NCBI GenBank assembly: GCA_963730395.1
Contig: CAVSSK010000007.1
Location: 1 to 64,000, forward strand
DNA: 64,000 nt
Direction: 5' to 3'
Source of the DNA: Bog-473 sp963730395
GTDB lineage: Bacteria; Actinomycetota; Acidimicrobiia; Acidimicrobiales; RAAP-2
The first letter of the stretch is position 1. The number at the start of each line of letters is the position of its first letter. The position numbers were made by a program, and so were the translations under genes. Below are positions 1 through 8,208 of this stretch, piece by piece. A model generated the notes under the pieces. The model was not told the DNA's origin. It saw nothing but the letters and a program-made list of their open reading frames with translations, and ran no database searches.

Positions 1-1019
1 CCGTCGATGGTGGCCAGGCGCTCCTTGCCTGTCCCAACCGTGTAGACCACGAACTGGCCCCCACCCGGTGCCGATCCGATCGAGACGACCTTGCCGCTCG
101 CTCCCAAGGACAGCACCCCCGAGAGCTGCCAGCCGCCGGTCGGATCGGCCCACGCCGACTCCAGGCGCCGCCCCGTTGAGCCGTCGAGAGCGAACAGCGC
201 GGTCAGCCGGCCATTGGTCGTTTCCACCGAGAGCACTTGGGCCTGGTCACGACCCGCTGAAGCTGGGAGCGTTGGTCCAATGGATCGCCACGTGCCCGAG
301 CCATCGGCGAACAACCCCACGACGCCATCACGTCCGCATCTCGCGCCGACGACCGGGTATGCCGAAGGACCGAACCCGACGGCGGAGAGGACGAGGGGCG
401 CACACGAGTGCGCCGCCGAAGAGGACGCGAGTGACCGTGCGCTGACGAGGTTCCGCCAGCTCGACGATGTGGAACCGGCCTCGAGCACCCTGCTCCCGGA
501 CGTGTCCTTCAGGAGGGCCAGCTGCTGGTCATCGGGACCGACGGCGAGGGAATCTACGAATCCGGCGGCGGGCGACGCGGGGTCCCACGCAGTGCCGTTG
601 GTGGTGGCGACAAGGGCCGAGTACCTGAGGTAGTTGGACGGGCGGATCGTGGTCAGAAGCCCCTGGCTTGCCGGCGAGGCGAGAAGGAGCCCACCGTTGG
701 TGGCCATCCCGAGATTCGCGGCGTGGTTCTTCCAGAGCGCGGCTCCAATGGGAAGGAAGAACAATTGCCAGAACGTGTTGAGCGGCTGGTCGAGGTGGCC
801 CATGGGAACGGCGGCCCACGTGCCCGCCGACGTCGTGATGGAGGTAGGAAGCGGGTTCTGCACTGGGACGGCGTCCCGCTGTGTCGACGTCCCGGCGGCA
901 GCGCCTCCGCAGGCGGTGAGGAGCGCGCCGGCGCTGGCGAGGACGAAGGAAATCCGTGCCAGCCCGTGCGACCGCGGTCGCCGGGCTCGCCGGTGAGTTG
1001 CTGTGCCCTGGGTTCTCAC
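1..1019 (-). CDS. Secreted lipoprotein, C-terminus cut off by window edge
   Basis: The frame stays open from a GTG at 1019 to the left edge (about 339 codons). The N-terminus has an Arg-rich n-region, a hydrophobic stretch and a lipobox-like LLTAC with the acylated Cys at about residue 37, so it should be a membrane-anchored extracytoplasmic lipoprotein. The rest is rich in G, S, T and W with repeated short strand-like segments (for example GQFVVYTVGTG), suggesting a beta-propeller-like domain; this is inference. The GTG overlaps the stop of the upstream SCO1-type gene (GTGA), so the two are translationally coupled. I do not recognise a specific family; a role beside a copper chaperone in the envelope is possible. 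Confidence 0.7.
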   Translation of the reverse strand, partial: MRTQGTATHRRARRPRSHGLARISFVLASAGALLTACGGAAAGTSTQRDAVPVQNPLPTSITTSAGTWAAVPMGHLDQPLNTFWQLFFLPIGAALWKNHAANLGMATNGGLLLASPASQGLLTTIRPSNYLRYSALVATTNGTAWDPASPAAGFVDSLAVGPDDQQLALLKDTSGSRVLEAGSTSSSWRNLVSARSLASSSAAHSCAPLVLSAVGFGPSAYPVVGARCGRDGVVGLFADGSGTWRSIGPTLPASAGRDQAQVLSVETTNGRLTALFALDGSTGRRLESAWADPTGGWQLSGVLSLGASGKVVSIGSAPGGGQFVVYTVGTGKERLATID

Positions 1020-2874
1020 GACTCCGCGGCCACGGTGCGGATGCTGTCGGTCAAGGTCACTGAGAACGAAGACAGCGAAGCCTCGGTGCCCGGTCCCGGG
1101 TCGGTTTCGAGAACCGAGCGGATGTGGCCGTCGTGGTCGATGACGTAGGCGACCTCGCTGTGGCCGACCATGGAGCCACCCGGTTCATAGGAGACCTGGA
1201 ACACCAAAGTTGTCCCAGGCGGACAGGAGCGCTCGGTAAGAGCCGGTCAGGAAGAGCCAGTTCGTGATGTGGGTGAGGCCTTCTTGCTGGTCGAAGGCAT
1301 CGACGTAGCTGCGCGCCCGGTAGAGGGGATTGGCGACGATCGCGACCATCACGACGAGCTGTGGCTGAGCGAGCCGAGCATTGTGTCGGACTGGCGGAAC
1401 TCCTGGGCGATGAGCGGACATTGGCTCACACAGACCGGGTCGAGGAACGTCAGCGCCACGGTCTTGCCATGCAGGGTCTGGAGGCTCACGGGCTGGCCGC
1501 TCTGGCTTACGAGGTGGAAGTTCCTCGCCGTGACGTTGGTGGTGTTCGGCGTGCCGTTGGTGGCCTGGGCGATGATCGGGTCGGCGTTGTGGTTCATGGA
1601 CGCGAGCGCCATCGGTGCCGCACCGAGCAGGACGATGCCCACCGCCCCCAGAGCGATCATCGAGCGCAGCAAGTAGGCGGGACGCCGGACGATCGCCTCG
1701 CGCCATGCCGCGAACCGCTCCCTCATGGAGAGAGCCCTCGCCAGCGGGGTGACCGGAGCGGTCTCGGTGGCTGGCACCTTGGTCACCTCAAGGTAGCTGG
1801 CTACGACTACGGGCGCCATCGGGACCATGCTGTCGGGGTCGGTGCCCAACCCGCCCAAGAAGCCAAGTCCTCGACGGTATCCAGTCGGCCAAGCAGAGCA
1901 CCCAGCAGAAGACGCTGCGTAGGGCAACATGCGGCTACGTCCCGCAGGAAAGACGATGCCAAGCCCACCGAGGGCGAGGACCGCGAACAGGTTCACGGCG
2001 AAACCGTGGGCCAGGTCAAGGCGCCGAACGCCGAAACCCACGAGGACAAGACGTGCGGCTGGGGGGTTTGGGCCATCGCCTGGACCATCCCCGCCAAGGT
2101 TCCCGAGTTTGCGCTGTGCGGGAGTTGGCCCTGCCAGAACCCCCGGCCGGGCCATGCCTGGAGAATGGCCATCCCGATGAAGAAGAGGCCCATCACGCCG
2201 AGGACGATCCGGCCCAGGCGCGGGCTGGCCCACCAGCGCTCCGGCAGCGCGACCAGCACACCGGCCATTGCGTAGAAGAGCACCGCGCCGGGCGCGCCGA
2301 AGAGCCAAGTGAGTCCCGGGGCGAAAAATTCCGCCGAAAGCTTCTCCGAAGACCCAGACGACGAGCCCCCAGCCGGCCGCCGCGATCCCGGCCAGCCTCG
2401 ACCAGTTCCCCGCGGGGCGACGAGGAGCCACAGGCCGATGCCTACCTGAATCCACACCGCCGAGGCCGGTGCCTCAATCGGGTGGTAGCTCCATATGGTG
2501 GCCCCGGCATTGGCCACGTGTTGGACCCAGTTGGGAGAGGCGGCAGCGGCCGGCTGGATCACCCCGGTCGTCATGCCCAAGGGCATCTTGGGTTGGGCCT
2601 GGAGAAGGCCGTCGAAGATCCAGAGGCAGCCGAACGTCACCCGTAGCAGCCGACGGGCGGGTGCCTCGGGGAGAAAGAACGCCCGCGCCGGGACCGACTC
2701 GCCGACGCCGCCCGCCCGGACGCGGCGCATCTCGAGGATCTGCACCGCCTGCCAGACGATGGCGACGACAGCCAGGATCAGAAGAGCGATCAAACCCTGG
2801 TGGAGCAGGGTGGTCTTGAAGGAGGAGACGATGATCGGGTTGTTGGCGTTGAGTCCGGAGCCCATTCCCGGCAC
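1016..2874 (-). pseudogene. Polytopic membrane protein fused to SCO1/SenC copper-chaperone domain, frame broken several times
   Basis: Start is GTG 2874 behind a good AAGGAGGT ribosome site 8 nt upstream. The N-terminal two thirds encode an actinobacterial integral membrane protein (motifs WIFDGLLQAQP, WVQHVANAG, VVWVFGEAFGGIF, LTWLFGAPGAVLFY, GFLGGLGTDPDSMVP) with about eight hydrophobic segments. Without an intervening stop it leads into a membrane anchor and a thioredoxin-fold SCO1 domain with the copper-binding CVSQC (CxxxC, around 1420-1434) and the conserved His in GHSEVAYVID (near 1166). SCO1 proteins deliver copper to cytochrome oxidase CuA. The frame changes near 2410, 2330, 2000, 1865-1900, 1365 and 1203. 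The SCO1 domain could instead start separately at ATG 1726. Homology is clear; whether it is a true pseudogene or poor sequence cannot be decided here. Confidence 0.75.
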
Positions 2875-3067
2875 GAGCGACGACCTCCTTGCTCTCGGGC
2901 GGGCCCAGCCATTTGGAACCTCAACGCCGGTGACGACGGCGAGAACATCGGGCTGGGCGCCTCTTTACGGTGGGATAGTCGCTCCGGCCGGGTCCTCAGT
3001 TCCCGGCAATTGCCCAGCCACTCGTAGGGATTGAAAGCCTGGCGCCCCGGTCATATCGTCGGCTGGC

Positions 3068-3635
3068 GTGGACTCGCTCACCCGATTGGCTCTCGAAGCG
3101 GCCCGTGGGGACACGTCTGCTCGAGATTCCCTGGTGAAAGCGGCCTATCGCGAGGTCTGGCAGCTATGTGCTGCGCTCGTCGACCGCCAGAGCGCCGACG
3201 ACCTCGCTCAGGACACGTTCGTTCGCGCCGTGCGCAACCTGTCCCGATTCCGAGGCGACGCGTCGGCACGGACCTGGCTGCTGGCCATCGCCCGGAACAC
3301 CTCCATGGACGAGCTGCGCCGCCGCCACCGGCGCCGGCGGCGGGATATGGATCGCGCCACGCTGGGGCTGGATCGTGCGCTGGTCGCGGCCGACGCCAGC
3401 CAGACGAGCGTGATCGGAGATCTCCTGCATCGTCTGGACCCGGCTCGGCGCGCCGCCTTTGTGCTCACCCAGCACCTCGGCCTCTCCTACGAAGAGGCGG
3501 CAGTCGTCTGCGGGTGCGCCACCGGGACCATACGATCGCGGGTCGCTCGCTGCCCACGCCGAACTCATCGCGCTCCTCGGCGATGTCGCGGCGGTCGACA
3601 CCGGGGGGGAGCGCTGGCGTCGATCGACGGCGTAA
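3068..3635 (+). CDS. ECF-family RNA polymerase sigma factor (one frame break near 3551)
   Basis: Region 2 is visible as DDLAQDTFVRAVRNL followed by ARTWLLAIARNTSMDELRR, and region 4 as LDPARRAAFVLTQHLGLSYEEAAVVCGCATGTIRSRVAR, the helix-turn-helix that reads the -35 element. Up to 3550 one frame is used; after RVAR the natural C-terminus (AHAELIALLGDVAAVDT) continues in the next frame and stops at 3633-3635, so one extra base is present. About 189 residues once repaired, normal for an ECF factor. It is transcribed divergently from the SCO1 gene with a 193 bp shared control region; a GGAACC motif at 2915-2920 could be an ECF -35 site but no matching -10 is convincing. No anti-sigma gene is visible next to it. 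Confidence 0.85.
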
Positions 3636-3751
3636 TTACCACGCGTCGCGTCGAGGTCTCGGGTAGCGGTTCGGCGGACTCCTCATTCACCCCTCTGCAC
3701 GAGGTTGCGGCTTGGACGTGACCCGACTGGGGCATGGTCAATGATGTCTTG

Positions 3752-3994
3752 TCACTCGCCGAAGTACGTGATGTCCTCAACAGTGCACCGGCGCCACCCG
3801 CTCGATAACGACGCGAGCTTGTCCCGCGTGACCTCCGGTGAAATACCAAAGCCGTGAGCAGCCGGGCCCTCGGCAATGACCGGGCCGGTCAGCGCCTCGC
3901 GACGGGGTAAAGCGGTCCCTTCACGGAACCACCAGATGAGAGCGCGAGGGGCGGTCCGTGATCGTGTGTCGGCCGTGCGGTAGACGCTGGACAA
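3752..3994 (-). CDS. Doubtful small ORF in remnant region
   Basis: An 80-codon frame with no recognisable family, no clear ribosome site and ordinary composition. The C-terminal part (HGFGISPEVTRDKLASLSSG) looks protein-like, so it may be a fragment of an older gene. Apart from this, 3636-4017 shows no supported gene. Confidence 0.15.
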   Translation of the reverse strand: MSSVYRTADTRSRTAPRALIWWFREGTALPRREALTGPVIAEGPAAHGFGISPEVTRDKLASLSSGWRRCTVEDITYFGE

Positions 3995-4017
3995 ACGGAC
4001 CAGGGGAGGTCACGCTG

Positions 4018-4137
4018 GTGACCGAATCACATTTGCCCGTCATCGGAGCCTTGGCGACCCCGCCCGACTCGCCCGAACACAGAGTCGTTGGTGATCCTCA
4101 CGAGATCCGCGAGCGTGTCAGGTGGGGAGAGCCATGA
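4018..4137 (+). CDS. Small ORF (39 aa) coupled to excisionase-like gene
   Basis: GTG 4018 sits 7 nt after a strong GGGGAGGT ribosome site (4003-4010). The frame encodes a charged 39-residue peptide ending PHEIRERVRWGEP and stops with TGA overlapping the ATG of the next gene (ATGA), the pattern expected for translational coupling. No family is recognised. The ribosome site and the overlap are the only support. Confidence 0.4.
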   Translation: MTESHLPVIGALATPPDSPEHRVVGDPHEIRERVRWGEP

Positions 4138-4370
4138 CCCTGGCACGCGAGATCGTGCCGACTGCGATCAACAGACGCGGGATCACCACGGAGGCCCGCT
4201 GGCTCAGCATTCGAGACATCGCCGCTGACCTCGGCGTGTCCAGTTCGACGGCCTACAAGTGGTCGGCCCGCGGATCTCCGTGGTTCCCGCGGTCCATCCG
4301 TCTGCACAACGGGGATATCCGCGTGCGGCGCGACTGGTACGAGGCATGGTTGGGGGACTTGGAGCAGTGA
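4134..4370 (+). CDS. Excisionase/AlpA-like helix-turn-helix protein
   Basis: A 78-residue protein with a MerR/excisionase-type winged helix: RWLSIRDIAADLGVSSSTAYKWS forms the helix-turn-helix and PRSIRLHNGDIRVRRDWYEAWL the wing and last helix, as in Xis/AlpA proteins that direct excision of integrated elements. ATG 4134 has GGGGAG just upstream; GTG 4122 is an alternative in-frame start. It lies about 0.9 kb from a truncated tRNA-Thr, which fits the remains of a tRNA-integrated element, although no integrase gene is found. It could also be a plain small DNA-binding regulator. Confidence 0.65.
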   Translation: MTLAREIVPTAINRRGITTEARWLSIRDIAADLGVSSSTAYKWSARGSPWFPRSIRLHNGDIRVRRDWYEAWLGDLEQ

Positions 4371-4598
4371 CGGTGAGAACGACGACGGGCCATGAGCCGA
4401 GATCGACGACGTTGACGCCCACACCTACCGAGTCAGCCGCGGCGGTGAGGATGGGCGACGCGGTGGAAACTGCGATCATCGCAGCCACGACCACGGCCGC
4501 CGCCACCGCCTCAGCCGTAAGAAGGATGAGTTAGCCCTGCAGCGCCGCCATCACCGGGACCAGTCGTCGCATGCTCATCAGTCCGATTTCGCCCGCCT
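4371..4598. other. Non-coding or decayed stretch
   Basis: Between the excisionase-like gene and the toxin stub I see only low-complexity frames (for example a Thr/Ala-rich reading ending near 4534) without ribosome sites or family resemblance. Taken as decayed DNA. Confidence 0.3.
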
Positions 4599-4682
4599 TC
4601 AGCCGTTGTGATCAGATGCCTGTGAAGCGCCTTCCTGCTCGGCCGATATGGCCAGCAAGAGTGCGTCGTCGACAATGAGCAC
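4599..4682 (-). pseudogene. Stub of a PIN-domain toxin
   Basis: Downstream of the RHH-like gene, a GTG at 4682 starts a 27-residue frame beginning VLIVDDALLLAISAEQ, which resembles the first strand and catalytic-Asp region of VapC-type PIN ribonucleases, then stops. The rest of a PIN domain is not found. If correct, this is a truncated toxin of a toxin-antitoxin pair, with a gap of 18 nt between the genes. The match is short, so this is tentative. Confidence 0.25.
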
Positions 4683-4700
4683 ACGAGAGAATCGGAGCGC

Positions 4701-4913
4701 TCAGCCCTGAACCAAGTCGTGGTCTCCGGCGACGGCTTCTCGTGCCGCATTCTGGTAGGCGCCAGACGTCAGGTCTTCACGGATGGCGGCTCGGATGGCC
4801 TCGGGGATGTGGGTGTTCACTTTGCCGACGCGGGCGGGATGGAGCTCGCCCGCGTCCGCCGCTGCAGCTCGGGCTCGCTCTGCCGCTGCCTGCAGATCCC
4901 CCATAGCCATCAC
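4701..4913 (-). CDS. Ribbon-helix-helix antitoxin-like protein
   Basis: A 70-residue frame whose C-terminal half (VNTHIPEAIRAAIREDL followed by TSGAYQNAAREAVAG) resembles ParD/CopG-type RHH antitoxins: a short strand, then two helices with an SG-Y-NA-REAV pattern. The N-terminus is Ala/Arg-rich. It precedes a truncated PIN-like frame on the same strand, as antitoxin genes precede toxin genes. Family assignment is by pattern only; it could be an unrelated small protein of the decayed element. Confidence 0.35.
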   Translation of the reverse strand: MMAMGDLQAAAERARAAAADAGELHPARVGKVNTHIPEAIRAAIREDLTSGAYQNAAREAVAGDHDLVQG

Positions 4914-5216
4914 TGAAGGCTACGACTTCCCCTTGAGGACGAGAGCACAGAGCAGTGACAGGATGGACGAAGGAAGGTCCGTGGACTCTCTTCTGCGGGC
5001 TCTTCAACTGGCGACGCGGTGCGGGGCACCGGACGTCATGACGTGAGGTGTCAAAAACCCTGTTTCAATTCAACCCAGATTCAACCTTGCAACGCAACGG
5101 GTGGCCTTTAGCGGTAATCAACCGCCACCGGTCTCGATGTCCAACATCGCATCTGAGTAGCGCTTATGCAGAGAAGTGCTGAACACACCGTTTTGGGCGA
5201 CACGCCACCGCGGGCG
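4914..5216. other. Gene-free stretch next to tRNA remnant
   Basis: No frame here has a ribosome site or family resemblance, and the base composition is lower in G+C than its surroundings (5041-5100 in particular), as in imported or decayed DNA. Read on the minus strand it replaces the 3' half of the adjacent tRNA-Thr gene. Confidence 0.4.
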
Positions 5217-5254
5217 TTACAAGTGAAGCGCTCTACCGACTGAGCTACTCGGGC
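5217..5254 (-). pseudogene. 5' half of a tRNA-Thr(TGT) gene
   Basis: Read from 5254 leftwards the sequence gives a 5' acceptor strand GCCCGAG, TA, a D-arm GCTC-AGTCGGTA-GAGC, G26, anticodon stem CTTCA and anticodon loop CTTGTAA with anticodon TGT at positions 34-36 (5221-5219). At position 38/39 the match ends: the next bases are CGCCC instead of TGAAG, and no T-arm or complementary acceptor strand follows. Half a tRNA cut at the end of the anticodon loop is a common mark of an integrase attachment site. Confidence 0.75.
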
Positions 5255-5349
5255 GCGAGGCCCAGACTACAGCCCCTTGACCTCGATTCTGGGCTCCACC
5301 AGCGCAAAGGCTTGCTTCGGGCGGAGGGGCGGGGCAGGCTGGACCCCCA

Positions 5350-5967
5350 ATGGACGACGAGCAGCCGCCGACGGGCATGTCCGGTTCGCTCTCCGTCGTG
5401 CGGGCGGCGGGTGTCCTGGCCCTCTTCGTCATCGCCGTCGCCGTCCTCGTAGCGGTCGGGACCCGCCCCAGCGTGAGCGGCGCGCCCAGCAGCGCGCAGA
5501 CCACGGTGCCGACCACCACGCCGACCACCGTGCCCGGCGCGGCGGGCTCGACGACGACCACGGCGCCGGCCACCACCACCACGACCGCCGCCCACCACGG
5601 CAGGAGGGGCTCGGGGAGCACGACCACCGCGACGACGGTCCCCCCCGGCACGGTCAGCGTCGTGGTGGCCAACGCGACGAGCACCAACGGTCTGGCCGCC
5701 CACTACACGACGGTGATCGGCGCCGGCGGCTGGATGATGAAGACACCCATCGACGCGGCCACGAGCGAGGCGACGTCGGCCGTCTACTACGCGCCGGGGT
5801 TCCAGCCCGAGGCGGCGACCATCGCGAGCTCCATCGGGGTGAAGGCGACCCAGGTCCTCCCCGTGTCGTCGGCCACCCCGGTCAGCACGACGAGCGGCGT
5901 CGACGTGATCGCGGTCATCGGGCAGGACCTCGCGTCGTCGTCGACGACCACGACGGCATCCTCCTGA
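5350..5967 (+). CDS. Membrane-anchored LytR_C-domain protein
   Basis: A 205-residue protein: short cytoplasmic N-terminus, one membrane segment (VLALFVIAVAVLVAVG, about residues 22-40), a long Thr/Ala/Pro linker, then a domain of about 90 residues (VSVVVANATSTNGLAAHYT, SAVYYAPGFQPEAATIA, IAVIGQDLA) matching the LytR/CpsA/Psr C-terminal (LytR_C) fold. In actinobacteria such proteins sit at the cell surface and are linked to envelope maintenance; the exact role is unknown. It ends 2 nt before the otsB start, so the two probably form a transcription unit. Confidence 0.75.
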   Translation: MDDEQPPTGMSGSLSVVRAAGVLALFVIAVAVLVAVGTRPSVSGAPSSAQTTVPTTTPTTVPGAAGSTTTTAPATTTTTAAHHGRRGSGSTTTATTVPPGTVSVVVANATSTNGLAAHYTTVIGAGGWMMKTPIDAATSEATSAVYYAPGFQPEAATIASSIGVKATQVLPVSSATPVSTTSGVDVIAVIGQDLASSSTTTTASS

Positions 5968-5969
5968 CC

Positions 5970-6804
5970 TTGCCCGACGAGGGCGCGGCCGCGGCGCCGG
6001 CGGAGCTCCCGGCGCCTTTCTGGCGCATGGCGGCCGAGCCCGAGCACAGCGCGCTGTTCCTCGACTTCGACGGCACGCTCGCCGCCATCGTGGAGGACCC
6101 GACCGGCGCCCGGCCCCTCCCCGGGGTCCCCACGCTGCTGGCCGACCTCGCCCGGACGCTCGCGCTGGTCTCGGTGGTGTCGGGGCGGCCCACCGCCTTC
6201 CTGGCCGACGTGCTGGGCGCGCCCGCCGGCGTGACCCTGGCCGGCCTCTACGGCCTCGAGCGCGCGTTGGACGGCCCCGAGTACGCGGCGTGGGCGGCCG
6301 TCATCGACGAGGTCGTGGCCGAGGCGCGGTCCGAGGCGCCTCCTGGCGTCTACGTCGAGCCCAAGGGGTTGACGGTCACGCTGCACTGGCGCCGCGCCCC
6401 GGAGCACCGTGACTGGGTCCTCGCCTTCGCGGCACGCCAGCACGCCCAGCGCGGCCTGGACGTGCACGACGGCCGGACGCGAGCGCGAGCTGCGGCCCCC
6501 GCTCCCAGTCGACAAGGGGACGGTCGTGCGCTCGCTGGCCGCCGAGCACGCCGGGCAGCTCCGGGCCGCCGCCGTCTTCGGTGACGACATCGGCGACCTG
6601 CCCGCCTTCGACGCGGTGGGGGAGCTGCGTGCCCCCGACGGGTCGCCGCTGGCCGCGGTGCGGGTGGCGGCGGTCGACGCCGAGAGCCCGCCCGAGGTTG
6701 CCGCCCGCGCCGACCTCACGGTGGACGGCGCCACCGGCGCCGTCGAGCTGCTGCGCGCCCTGGCTGACGCCGCGACGGCGGCCGCGGCACCGCCTCAGTC
6801 CTGA
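5970..6804 (+). CDS. otsB: Trehalose-6-phosphate phosphatase (one frame break near 6480)
   Basis: HAD-superfamily phosphatase that dephosphorylates trehalose 6-phosphate. The nucleophile motif DFDGT (DxDxT) lies near 6062, motif II near SVVSGRP, and the C-terminal VDKGTVVR plus GDDIGDLPAF (Mg-binding acidic residues) near 6511-6610. After VHDGR (6475) the frame shifts by one extra base and resumes at ERELRPPLPVDKG. TTG 5970 is taken as start, just after the preceding stop; ATG 6027 is the other option. About 278 residues once repaired. Its 3' end overlaps the convergent otsA gene by 10 bp, an arrangement that keeps both trehalose genes together. Confidence 0.88.
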
Positions 6805-8201
6805 CCCGGCCCCGCCGAAGCCGCCGCCGCCAGCTGGTCCGCCCACCAGTCGGCCGACGTCCGCCCGCGCACGGCCGTGCGCAAGGCGCCCGCCCGCCGC
6901 GCCCGCTCGCGCGGCGACATCGACAGCGCAGTGTGCAGCGCCTCGGCCGTCCCCGAGACGTCGAAGGGGTTGACGCCGAGCGCCCCGGCGCCCGCCAACT
7001 CGAGCTCCTCCCACGCCCCCGCCTCGTGGGAGAGCACCAGCACGCCGTCGGCCGTGTTGAGCAGCGGGCCCTCCTTGGCCACGAGGTTGAGCCCGTCGCG
7101 CACCGGGTTGACCAACAGCACGTCGGACAGCGTGAGCGCGGCGAGCGAACGGGCCCGATCGTCCTCGACGGACAGGAGGATCGGCGTCCACCCGCCGGGC
7201 CCGCCGGAGCCGAAGGCGTGGTTGATGCGCTCGGCCGTGTGCACCACGTCGGCCCCGTAGGCGAGATACTCCGCCAGCCCTTGGCGACTGGGATACGCGA
7301 AGGCCACGTGCACCACGTGGTCGCGCCACTCGGGGTGCACCTCGAGGAGCTCCTCGAAGGCCAGCATCCCGCGCACGATGTTCTTGGACGGCTCCATGCG
7401 GTCCGCCCGGGCGATGATGCGGCGCCCCCCCACCTCGGCGCGCAGGGCCGTGGCCGCCGCCGCGCAGCCGGGCGACGCGGCCTCCTCCTCGAGGACCCCG
7501 GCGTCGGGCCCGAGCGGGGCGGTGAAGGTGGGCGGCGCCACCCGCCCGGCCGCGGTGTAGCAGGCCCGGAAGCAGGCCTCCCACTCGTGGCAGTGGAACC
7601 CGCAGGCCGAGTAGCCGGCCATGCCGTCGAGCAGCTCGGACGCCACGTCGTCGGGCAGCACGCCGAGCATGGCGGGCGCGGCGAAAGGGGTGTGCAGGAA
7701 GTGCACCGAGCGCAGGTCGGGCCGCCGGTCGGCCAGCATCCGCCCGAGCAGCGAGAAGTGGTAGTCCTGGACGAGCACGGTGTCGCCCTCCGTTGCCCGC
7801 GCCACCACGACGTCGGCCACCGCCTGGTTGTAGGCCCGGTAGCCCTCCCAGGCCACCCGCCAGTGGCGGTCGAAGCGGGGCCGGTGCGGCAGGTCGAAGA
7901 GGTGGTGGTGGACGTACCACAGCGTCGTGTTGGCGACGACGTCGTAGGCCTGCCGGTAGGTGTCGTCGTCGATCACGACGGGCACGAGGTCGAGCCCGTC
8001 CTCGGCCATGCGCCCCTGGGCGACCGCCTCGCGGTCTGCGGCGCCCATCGTCACCGAGGCCCACGTCGTGCCGCTGCGGGCGAGGAGCCGGTGCAGCGAG
8101 GAGGCCAGCCCGCCGGCCGCCGGCACGGGCACCAGGGCGCCGTCGGGACCGGTGCGGAAGGCGAGGGGGCCGCGGTTGGAGACGACGATGACCTTGCTCA
8201 C
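6795..8201 (-). CDS. otsA: Trehalose-6-phosphate synthase (GT20)
   Basis: Glycosyltransferase of family 20, joining a nucleotide-activated glucose to glucose 6-phosphate. Starts at GTG 8201 (VSKVIVVSNRGPLAF, the conserved N-terminus) and runs 468 residues. Visible family marks: the PAAGGLASSLHRLL loop, VQDYHFSLLGRML, HFLHTPF, the RADRMEPSKNI sugar-nucleotide segment and the C-terminal LVNPVRDGLNLVAKEGPLLN block. The RADRMEPSKNI form differs from the classical E. coli version and is typical of an actinobacterial subgroup, so donor preference is uncertain. It lies 8 nt downstream of gpgS on the same strand, implying one transcript for two compatible-solute enzymes. Confidence 0.88.
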   Translation of the reverse strand: MSKVIVVSNRGPLAFRTGPDGALVPVPAAGGLASSLHRLLARSGTTWASVTMGAADREAVAQGRMAEDGLDLVPVVIDDDTYRQAYDVVANTTLWYVHHHLFDLPHRPRFDRHWRVAWEGYRAYNQAVADVVVARATEGDTVLVQDYHFSLLGRMLADRRPDLRSVHFLHTPFAAPAMLGVLPDDVASELLDGMAGYSACGFHCHEWEACFRACYTAAGRVAPPTFTAPLGPDAGVLEEEAASPGCAAAATALRAEVGGRRIIARADRMEPSKNIVRGMLAFEELLEVHPEWRDHVVHVAFAYPSRQGLAEYLAYGADVVHTAERINHAFGSGGPGGWTPILLSVEDDRARSLAALTLSDVLLVNPVRDGLNLVAKEGPLLNTADGVLVLSHEAGAWEELELAGAGALGVNPFDVSGTAEALHTALSMSPRERARRAGALRTAVRGRTSADWWADQLAAAASAGPGQD

Positions 8202-8208
8202 GCGGCGC

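Noticed and set aside
5150..5254. Group I intron interrupting tRNA-Thr
   Set aside because: No 3' exon with T-arm and matching acceptor was found in the following 1 kb, and no intron core is recognisable.
5277..6584. 435-residue frame around otsB
   Set aside because: The N-terminal 230 residues are an out-of-frame reading of the LytR_C gene; only the part from 5970 is phosphatase.
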